From contig BMUX01000007.1 of NCBI GenBank assembly GCA_014650415.1, positions 187,761-251,760 of the forward strand: 64,000 bases of DNA, given 5' to 3'. Both the position numbers and the translations under genes were made by a program. The DNA comes from Streptomyces spiroverticillatus. GTDB lineage: Bacteria; Actinomycetota; Actinomycetes; Streptomycetales; Streptomycetaceae. Positions 7,701-14,334 of the stretch are shown in pieces. The notes under the pieces are model-generated. The model did no database searches, was not told the DNA's origin, and saw nothing but the letters and a program-made list of their open reading frames with translations. Position 1 is the stretch's first letter; each line of letters begins with the position of its first letter.

Positions 7701-10700
7701 ATGCCGTCCGCACGCATACGAAGAACCCGCATACGAAGAGACCGCAACCGCATCCGAAGAACGCTGGTCGTCGGCGCCGCGCTGCTCGCGCTGCCCGCCA
7801 CCGCCGTCGCCGTACCGTCCGCCGCGGCCGCGCCCCTGCCCGCCCCGCAGGCCGCGCCCGTCGAGGAGAAGGCCGACCAGCCCTACCCCGACATCGACCC
7901 GCAGGCCGCCTTCCGCAAGAGCCCCACCTCCGAACAGCTCTCGGCAGCGCGGGAGTTGGAGAGGTCCGCCGTACGCTGGGGCCGCACCGGCACCCCGCGC
8001 CTCGTCACCCCGCAGGGCCGCCCCACCCTCACCGGCGCCCGCTCGGCCGAAGCCCGCAGCATCGCCCTCGGCTACGTGCGCGAGCACGCCGAGCTGTACG
8101 GGCTCTCCGCCGCCGACCTCGACGGCCTCGCCGTCGTCAAGTCGTACGGTACGCAGCACAACGGCGTCCAGCACGTCTTCCTCGGCCAGACCGACCGGGG
8201 CGTCCCCGTCCACGGCGCCCAGCTCTCCGTCGCCGTCGACAAGCAGGGCCGCATCGCCACCGCCACCGGCTCCCTGATCCCCGGCGTCCGCGCCGACGCG
8301 GCGGCAACTCTCGGCCAAACCAGGGCACTCGACCTCGCCGCCGCCTCCGTCGGCACCCCGGACGTCACCGGCGAGACCACCGCCGTCCGCGTCGTCCTGC
8401 CCCTCGCCGACGGCACCGCCCGGCCCGGCTGGCGCACCCAACTCACGGCGAAGAACGGCCACTTGTACGACACCGTGGTCGACGCCGAGAACGGCGCGAT
8501 CCTGAGCCGGACCGACCTCAGCCACAACGAGGGCCCCGAGGGGCGCGTCTTCACCGGCCAGAACGCCAACCACGGCAGTCAGCAGACAGTCCCCTTCAGC
8601 GGGCTCGGCCGCTCCTGGGTCGAAGGGCGCGTCCCCACCGGCAACAACGCCGAGGTCTCGCAGAACCTCACCGGCCAGGAGTCCCTCGGCTACCAGCCGC
8701 AGACCCCGCCCGCCGGCGACCCCGCGTACCAGCACTTCCACTACCCCTTCACGGACGCCTTCCGCACCAGCGGCGGCACCGACCTCACCACCGACCGGGA
8801 CGCCGTCGTCACCCAGGCGTTCTACTACACCAACAACATGCACGACTTCCTGTACAAGCTCGGCTTCGACGAGGCGTCGGGGAACTTCCAGGAGGACAAC
8901 CTCGGCAAGGGGGGCAAGGGCAGCGACCGCGTCCAGGTGTACGTGGACTACAACGCCTCGGGCAGCAGCGCCTGCAACGCCAACTTCGGCACCCCCGCCG
9001 ACGGCCAGAACCCCACCATGCGGATGTTCGTCGGCCGCACCTCCTGCGGTCAGCTCAACACCCACCGCGGCATGAACGGCGACACCGTCGCCCACGAGTA
9101 CAGCCACGGCCTCTCGCACCGCCTCGTCGGCGGCGGCAACCTGGGCAGCGGCGCGCAGACCGGCGGACTCGGCGAGGGCTGGGGCGACGCCATCGCCACC
9201 TCCATGTGGAGCGACCCCGTCTACGGCGAGTACGCCACCGGCACCGCGTCCGGCGTGCGCCGCTACGCCTACGACAAGAGCCCCCTCACCTACGCGAACC
9301 TCTGCGAGGGCGGCTGCCAGGTGCACCGCGACGGCGAGATCTGGGCCGCCACCATGTGGGAGGCCCGCACCGCACTCGTCGGCGCGCACGGGGCCGCGGG
9401 CGGCAAGGCCCAGCACGAGCAACTCATGGTCGACGGCATGAAGTTGACCGCCACCAAGCCGGACTTCCTGGACGCCCGCGACGGCATTCTCGCCGCTGAC
9501 CGCGCCAACAACAACGGCGCCAACCAGTGCCTGCTGTGGGGTGCGTTCGCCAAGCGCGGCATGGGTGCGAGCGCCTCCTCCTCCGCCCAGGACCAGGGCA
9601 CCCCCGCCACCGACCTCCCGGCCACCTGCAGGCCGACGGCCGACGCGGGCGGCCCGTACACCACCAAGGAGGGCTCCGACGTACGGCTCGACGCCTCCGG
9701 CAGCACCTCGCCGGGCGGTGCGGCCACGTACGCCTGGGACTTCGACGGCGACGGAGCGTACGACGACGCCACCGGGCCCGGCCCGCTCTTCGACCGGGTC
9801 GGCCAGGACGGCACGTACACCGTCGGCCTGCGCGTCGGCAACGCGGCCGGAGCGAGCACCGACACCGCGACGGTCACCGTCACCAACGTCGCGCCGTCCG
9901 TGGCCCTCACCGTCAAGGGGCAGGCCGTGGAGGGCGGGAAGCTGACCGTCAGCGGGACCGTCACCGACCCCGGCTGGCTCGACCCGCTCACCGCGACCGT
10001 CGACCTCGGGGACGGAAAGACCGTACCCCTGCAAGGGCAGTTGGAGAACGGGCGGCCGGACGCCACCCTCACCTTCTCCACCGACACCGTCTTCGGCGAC
10101 AACGGCACGTACACCATCAAGATCTGCGGCAAGGACGACGACACCGAGACCTGCGAGCAGACCGCCGTCACGGTCGACAACGTCGATCCGACCGTCGCCG
10201 TCGACAAGTCCAAGGCCGTCGACCTCGCGGGCGGCAAGACGCTCGTCGTGCACGCGGGCAAGAAGGCCGAGCTCGCCGGGCGCGTCACCGACCCCGGCAG
10301 CGACGACGAGAAGCTCACCTGGGCGTGGGGCGACGGCACCCCCGACACCGTGGTGAACTCCCTGGTCAACCCGCCGAACCCGGACCCGGCGAACAGCCCG
10401 AGCGTCCAGCCGCGCGACCTCGCCGACACGCAGGCGCACACGTACGACAAGCCCTGCCTGTACGACCTGGGCCTGTCCGCCCGGGACGACGACGGCGGCA
10501 CCGGCTCCGACCAGGCCAAGGTGATCGTCCAGGGGAACGCACCGCTCTCGCTGCTCGCCGACGTCTGGTACGTGAAGTACCTGACGGGGGACCTCACCGG
10601 GCTCGGCAAGGAGCGGCTCGACTGCTACCTGAAGATCGTGCAGCACTCCAGCGCGGTGTTCTCCGAGGGTGTCGACGTGTCCACGCAGGGGCGGGCCGCG

Positions 10701-10955
10701 CACGTCCTCGCGCCGTCGCTCTTCGACGCCAAGAAGGCGGTCGACCGTCAACTCCTGGGCGCCTGGCTGAACTTCGCCAACGGGGCCTTCGAGCCGGGCG
10801 AGAAGGTCGACACGGACGGTGATCTCAAGGCGGACACAGCGTTCCTGACAGTGCTTCAGAATGCGGAGAAGGTGCGACTGGATCCGGCATCGAGTGCGCA
10901 GGACCTGTTCCGGCAGGCGAAGATCCTGACATGCGTCAACGTTCCGCTCGTCTAG
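7701..10955 (+). CDS. Secreted M36 (fungalysin-type) metalloprotease with PKD domains
   Basis: A 1084-residue exported zinc protease. A basic N-terminus rich in RRTRIRR is followed by a hydrophobic stretch and an Ala-rich cleavage region. An FTP-like propeptide spans roughly residues 50-270, containing the YVREHAELYGLS segment. The catalytic domain has the zinc motif HEYSH at 465-469 and the downstream GEGWGD providing the third ligand Glu. After about residue 640 come two or three PKD-like beta domains (YAWDFDGDGAYDD is diagnostic) and a C-terminal region without clear match, possibly for substrate binding. The ATG is preceded by GGGGGAG; an upstream in-frame TTG has no ribosome site. It likely degrades extracellular protein for nutrition. 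The last 25 bases are shared with the next gene. Confidence 0.93.
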   Translation: MPSARIRRTRIRRDRNRIRRTLVVGAALLALPATAVAVPSAAAAPLPAPQAAPVEEKADQPYPDIDPQAAFRKSPTSEQLSAARELERSAVRWGRTGTPRLVTPQGRPTLTGARSAEARSIALGYVREHAELYGLSAADLDGLAVVKSYGTQHNGVQHVFLGQTDRGVPVHGAQLSVAVDKQGRIATATGSLIPGVRADAAATLGQTRALDLAAASVGTPDVTGETTAVRVVLPLADGTARPGWRTQLTAKNGHLYDTVVDAENGAILSRTDLSHNEGPEGRVFTGQNANHGSQQTVPFSGLGRSWVEGRVPTGNNAEVSQNLTGQESLGYQPQTPPAGDPAYQHFHYPFTDAFRTSGGTDLTTDRDAVVTQAFYYTNNMHDFLYKLGFDEASGNFQEDNLGKGGKGSDRVQVYVDYNASGSSACNANFGTPADGQNPTMRMFVGRTSCGQLNTHRGMNGDTVAHEYSHGLSHRLVGGGNLGSGAQTGGLGEGWGDAIATSMWSDPVYGEYATGTASGVRRYAYDKSPLTYANLCEGGCQVHRDGEIWAATMWEARTALVGAHGAAGGKAQHEQLMVDGMKLTATKPDFLDARDGILAADRANNNGANQCLLWGAFAKRGMGASASSSAQDQGTPATDLPATCRPTADAGGPYTTKEGSDVRLDASGSTSPGGAATYAWDFDGDGAYDDATGPGPLFDRVGQDGTYTVGLRVGNAAGASTDTATVTVTNVAPSVALTVKGQAVEGGKLTVSGTVTDPGWLDPLTATVDLGDGKTVPLQGQLENGRPDATLTFSTDTVFGDNGTYTIKICGKDDDTETCEQTAVTVDNVDPTVAVDKSKAVDLAGGKTLVVHAGKKAELAGRVTDPGSDDEKLTWAWGDGTPDTVVNSLVNPPNPDPANSPSVQPRDLADTQAHTYDKPCLYDLGLSARDDDGGTGSDQAKVIVQGNAPLSLLADVWYVKYLTGDLTGLGKERLDCYLKIVQHSSAVFSEGVDVSTQGRAAHVLAPSLFDAKKAVDRQLLGAWLNFANGAFEPGEKVDTDGDLKADTAFLTVLQNAEKVRLDPASSAQDLFRQAKILTCVNVPLV

Positions 10956-11389
10956 CAGTCCGCTGTTCCGCGGTCGCCGTCGCCCTGGTCCTCGGGGTGG
11001 CGGCGACCGCCTGCGCGCGCCCGGAACCCGCACCCGGGCGCACCCTGTCCGCCTCCGCACCCCTGCCCGACCTGCCCAGCCCCCCGACCCCGACCCGGCT
11101 CTCCCTCACCCAGGACGACTCGGGGCGCACCCTCGGCCTCGTCGCCGGCGGCGTCGCGCTGCTCAGGGTGACGGGGCCGGGCGTCGGGGAGGCCGTGGCG
11201 GACGGGCCCGCCGTCACCGTCGTACCCGTGGAGTACGAATCGGACCCCGGCTACCGGGAGTGGGAGGTCCGCGCGGTGCGGGAGGGCACGGCCGTGGTGC
11301 GGGCGGGCGGCGGGACCCGGCAGGTCAGCATCACCTTCAAGGTCGTCGCCCCGGCCCCGGCTCCGGCCGCACCCGTCTCGGCCTGGTGA
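10931..11389 (+). CDS. Small lipoprotein overlapping the protease gene
   Basis: A 152-residue protein with an Arg-rich start, a hydrophobic stretch and a lipobox-like AATAC ending at a Cys near residue 28, so it is probably a membrane-anchored lipoprotein. A Pro-rich linker precedes a compact beta-rich domain of about 90 residues. The arrangement LVAGGVALLRV ... PGYREWEV ... GTAVVRAGGG ... VSITFKVV recalls I42 (chagasin-like) inhibitor folds, but the NPTTGY signature is missing, so this is only a suggestion. The start lies inside the protease gene (25-bp overlap), indicating translational coupling and a functional link such as protection or control of the protease. Confidence 0.8.
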   Translation: MRQRSARLAVRCSAVAVALVLGVAATACARPEPAPGRTLSASAPLPDLPSPPTPTRLSLTQDDSGRTLGLVAGGVALLRVTGPGVGEAVADGPAVTVVPVEYESDPGYREWEVRAVREGTAVVRAGGGTRQVSITFKVVAPAPAPAAPVSAW

Positions 11390-11490
11390 TCATCCAGGTC
11401 CCGCAGCGACAGCGACCCGCTCAGCGTCACCTGGAGCGAACCGGTTCGTAAGGCCGGGGTGAGCCATTGCCGGGGGAGTCCTCTGCGTAC

Positions 11491-11508
11491 CCCCAAAACC
11501 TGCTTATG
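11491..11508 (+). promoter_or_regulatory. Shared operator candidate, LysR side
   Basis: CCCCAAAACCTGCTTATG, 34 bases before the LysR start, matches 16 of 18 positions with the minus-strand sequence at 12461-12478 in front of the cysteine dioxygenase gene. Two copies in the two upstream regions of the module suggest a binding site for the LysR protein (autoregulation plus target control). Confidence 0.5.
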
Positions 11509-11541
11509 ATCCACGCCCGCACACCCCGCTATGCTGACCCG

Positions 11542-12447
11542 GTGTTCGATTCGAGGCACATCAAGACCTTTCACGAAGTGGTGCGCACCGGGTCCTACTC
11601 GGCCGCCGCGCGGGCCCTGGGCTACACCCAGCCCGCGATCACCCAGCAGATGAAGGCCCTCGAACGGGACGTCGGCACCCCCCTGTTCACCCGCGCCGGA
11701 CGCGGGCTGCGGCTCACCGAGGCGGGGGAGACGCTGTCCCGGCACGCCGCCGCGATCCTCGACACCATGAGCGCCGCCCAGCAGCAGATGGCCGCGCTGA
11801 CCCGGCTGCACACGGGACGCGTACGGCTGTGCGCGTTCCCCAGTGCCAATGCCACCCTCGTCCCCGAGACCCTGGCCCGGCTCGCGGCCGGGCACCCCGG
11901 GGTGCGGGTCGAGCTGAGCGAGGAGGAGCCGCCGGAGTCCTTGCAGCGGCTGGTGCGCGGGGAGTGCGACATCGCGCTGGCCTTCACGTACCCCGGATCG
12001 GAGGAGGAGGTTCCGGACGAGGTGATGGAGGTCCCGCTGCTCGAGGACCAGCTCCTCGTCCTGCTGCCGACCCGCCACCCGCTCACCCGCCGCCGCACCG
12101 TCAAGCTCGCCGACCTCGCCGAGGAGCGGTGGATCGCGGGCTGTCTGCGCTGCCGGGTCAACTTCCTCCACGAGTGCGCCGCCCAGGGCTTCGCCCCCGA
12201 CATCGCGTTCACCACAGACGACAACCTCGTCGTGCAGAGCCTCGTCGCGGAGGGGCTCGGCATCGCGATGATGCCGGGGCTGGTCCTGAACTTCCTGCGC
12301 CACGAACAGGTCACCGGACGGGCCCTGGCCCCCGCCTCGAAACGCCAGGTGTCCGCGTACGTCCTCCGGGAGCACCTGCGGATACCGGCGACCGCCCTCG
12401 TACTGGACGAGCTGAAGACCGTCGCCGCCCACAAGATCGGCTGCTGA
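11542..12447 (+). CDS. LysR family transcriptional regulator
   Basis: A 301-residue LysR-type regulator when started at GTG 11542 (VFDSRHIKTF), which places the winged helix at residues 1-60 in the normal position; upstream in-frame starts would add a 25-residue tail with no family counterpart. The HTH is clear: TGSYSAAARALGYTQPAITQQM. Residues about 90-295 form the periplasmic-binding-like effector domain (GRVRLCAFPSANATLVPETL). It precedes cysteine dioxygenase and a YeiH transporter on the same strand, so it most likely senses a sulfur compound and controls them. Matching 18-bp sites lie upstream of itself and of the dioxygenase. Confidence 0.92.
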   Translation: MFDSRHIKTFHEVVRTGSYSAAARALGYTQPAITQQMKALERDVGTPLFTRAGRGLRLTEAGETLSRHAAAILDTMSAAQQQMAALTRLHTGRVRLCAFPSANATLVPETLARLAAGHPGVRVELSEEEPPESLQRLVRGECDIALAFTYPGSEEEVPDEVMEVPLLEDQLLVLLPTRHPLTRRRTVKLADLAEERWIAGCLRCRVNFLHECAAQGFAPDIAFTTDDNLVVQSLVAEGLGIAMMPGLVLNFLRHEQVTGRALAPASKRQVSAYVLREHLRIPATALVLDELKTVAAHKIGC

Positions 12448-12460
12448 GCGCCGCACGAAA

Positions 12461-12478
12461 CATAAGCGGGATTTGGGG
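12461..12478 (-). promoter_or_regulatory. Shared operator candidate, dioxygenase side
   Basis: Read on the minus strand this is CCCCAAATCCCGCTTATG, 16/18 identical to the site upstream of the LysR gene (11491-11508) but inverted. It lies 57 bases before the cysteine dioxygenase start, a usual position for a LysR activation site. Confidence 0.5.
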
Positions 12479-12534
12479 ATCTGCGTACGAATCGCTGTTG
12501 GACGTGATGGATCGGGCCGCTGCACGCTGCCCGT

Positions 12535-13104
12535 ATGACCACGACTTCGACCGCCTACACGGCCGCGCGCACGACCGCCCGCCTGGACGCCCTCGTCGCT
12601 TCCGTACGCGAAGCCGTGGGCCAGGGCCTGCCGCCGGACCTCACCGCCTACCTCGTCGGCGAACGCCTCGCCCCCCACCTGGGCGCGGACGATCTGCTGA
12701 CGGAGGAGCAGCAGGAGTCCGACCCCAACAGCTACCGCCAGCACCTCCTGCACGCCGAGCACGACGGCAGCTTCTCGATCGTCGCCCTCGTCTGGCTGCC
12801 CGGCCAGCAGACCTCCGTCCACGACCACGTCTCCTGGTGCACGACCGGGGTCCACGTCGGTGAGGAGCGCGAGCGCCGCTACCGCCTCGTGCCCGCCACG
12901 CAGGACGAAGCCGCCCACCTCGTCGCCACCGACGACGTCGTCAACCCGCAGGGCGCGGTCTGCGGATTCGCCCCGCCCGGCGACATCCACCGGGTCTGGA
13001 ACGCCTGCACCGACCTGGCGATATCGCTGCACGTCTACGGCGCCGACATCTCCCGCATCGGCTCCAGCGTCCGCCGCGTGTACGAACTCCCGGCCGACCG
13101 CTGA
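12535..13104 (+). CDS. Cysteine dioxygenase family protein
   Basis: A 189-residue cupin dioxygenase expected to oxidise cysteine (or a related thiol such as 3-mercaptopropionate) to the sulfinate using Fe(II) and oxygen. The three-histidine iron site is visible: His96 and His98 in SVHDHVSWC and His152 in GDIHRVWN. The length is normal for the family. It lies between its probable LysR regulator and a YeiH-type exporter; its stop overlaps the next ATG by one base, so the two are translationally coupled. The context suggests turnover of excess cysteine and export of resulting sulfite or sulfate. Confidence 0.92.
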   Translation: MTTTSTAYTAARTTARLDALVASVREAVGQGLPPDLTAYLVGERLAPHLGADDLLTEEQQESDPNSYRQHLLHAEHDGSFSIVALVWLPGQQTSVHDHVSWCTTGVHVGEERERRYRLVPATQDEAAHLVATDDVVNPQGAVCGFAPPGDIHRVWNACTDLAISLHVYGADISRIGSSVRRVYELPADR

Positions 13105-14171
13105 TGGCGCTGCTGCGGGAACGCCCGACCCGCCACCGCCCGCTCACCGGCACCCCGGCCGCCCCCGGCAAGCTGCCGGGCCTGACCCTGGCCGTGCTCG
13201 GCGTGGCCGCCGCCTGGGGCATCCACCGCCTGGTCCCGGCCGTGCCGATGCTGACGGCGGCCGTGGTGCTCGGCATCGTCGTCGCGCACCTCCCCCTGGT
13301 CCGTACGACGGTACGAGGAGCGGCGCGCCCCGGACTGACCTTCGCCGGCAAGCGGCTGATGCGGGTCGGCATCGTCCTGCTCGGCCTGAAGCTGAGCCTG
13401 GACGACGTCCTCGGCATCGGCTGGGCGACCGTGCTGATGGTCCTCGCCGTGGTCGCCGCGACCTTCTTCGGCACCTGGTGGCTGGGCCGGAAGATGGGTC
13501 TCCCGGGCGATCAGCCCCTGCTGATCGCCACCGGCTACTCGATCTGCGGGGCGTCGGCGATCGGCGCGGTCGCCGAGGCCACCGACAGCGACGAACGCGA
13601 CACCGCCACCTCCGTCGCGCTCGTCACCCTGTGCGGCACCCTCGCCATCGCCGTACTCCCCCTGCTGCACGGACCGTTGGGGCTCACCGACGCGGAGTTC
13701 GGCCGCTGGGTCGGGGCGAGCGTGCACGACGTCGGCCAGGTCGTGGCCACCGCGCAGACGGCCGGACCGGGGGCGCTGGGCGAGGCGGTCCTGGTGAAGC
13801 TGATGCGGGTGGCGCTGCTGGCGCCGCTGGTCGCGGCGGTGGCGCTCTCGGTGCGCCACCGGCGCAGGGCTGCCCTCGCGGCCCCCGAGGTCCCCGCCAC
13901 GGGGCAGAAGCGGCCGCCGGTGGTGCCGCTGTTCGTGGTGGGCTTCCTGGCGATGGTGCTCCTGCGCAGCACGGGCTGGGTGCCGGGGATCGGTCTCGAC
14001 GTGGCCCAGCACGCCCAGGAACTCCTGCTCGCCGCAGCCCTGTTCGGGCTCGGCAGCGCCGTCCACCTGCCGTCGCTGACCCGCACGGGCGGCCGGGTGG
14101 CGGGACTGGGGCTGTGCGCGTGGGTCGTGGTGGCCGGGGTGTCGTACGGGGGAGTGCTGCTGACGACGTGA
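13104..14171 (+). CDS. YeiH family putative sulfate/sulfite exporter
   Basis: A 355-residue integral membrane protein of the UPF0324/YeiH family with about ten helices. Family-typical segments are KRLMRVGIVLLGLKLSLDDVL, GYSICGASAIGAVAEAT and VHDVGQVVATAQT. It starts in the TGATG overlap with the cysteine dioxygenase gene. Members near cysteine dioxygenase are usually proposed to export oxidised sulfur products; transport has not been shown for most, so the substrate is inferred from context. A hairpin terminator lies 41 bases after the stop. Confidence 0.9.
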   Translation: MALLRERPTRHRPLTGTPAAPGKLPGLTLAVLGVAAAWGIHRLVPAVPMLTAAVVLGIVVAHLPLVRTTVRGAARPGLTFAGKRLMRVGIVLLGLKLSLDDVLGIGWATVLMVLAVVAATFFGTWWLGRKMGLPGDQPLLIATGYSICGASAIGAVAEATDSDERDTATSVALVTLCGTLAIAVLPLLHGPLGLTDAEFGRWVGASVHDVGQVVATAQTAGPGALGEAVLVKLMRVALLAPLVAAVALSVRHRRRAALAAPEVPATGQKRPPVVPLFVVGFLAMVLLRSTGWVPGIGLDVAQHAQELLLAAALFGLGSAVHLPSLTRTGGRVAGLGLCAWVVVAGVSYGGVLLTT

Positions 14172-14212
14172 GGGGACGGTGTGCGGGAACGGCGCTCGTG
14201 ACGGCGGGAGGT

Positions 14213-14233
14213 GACGGCCCGTCAAGGGCCGTC
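14213..14233 (+). terminator. Hairpin terminator after the sulfur module
   Basis: GACGGCCC (14213-14220) pairs perfectly with GGGCCGTC (14226-14233) around a five-base loop, 41 bases beyond the YeiH stop and before the next gene's promoter region. Confidence 0.6.
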
Positions 14234-14300
14234 CGTGCCGGAAGCCGTCCCGGAGGAGGGGAAATTCCGGAGAAGCTGGCCAGTGGCCGACCCGTGGGGA

Positions 14301-14316
14301 TACGCTCGGAATTCCG
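14301..14316 (+). promoter_or_regulatory. -10-like element and palindrome before the LAL ATPase
   Basis: TACGCT at 14301-14306 resembles a -10 box and is followed at once by the perfect palindrome CGGAATTCCG (14307-14316), 18 bases before the ATG. A repressor bound there would block transcription start. No good -35 was identified. Confidence 0.35.
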
Positions 14317-14334
14317 ATGTGACGAGGGGAAGGA

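Noticed and set aside
7269..11060. A 1263-codon open frame on the minus strand
   Set aside because: It lies opposite the M36 protease and qcrB tail, is Val/Gly/Arg-rich with no domain, and arises from GC-rich codon bias in the real gene.
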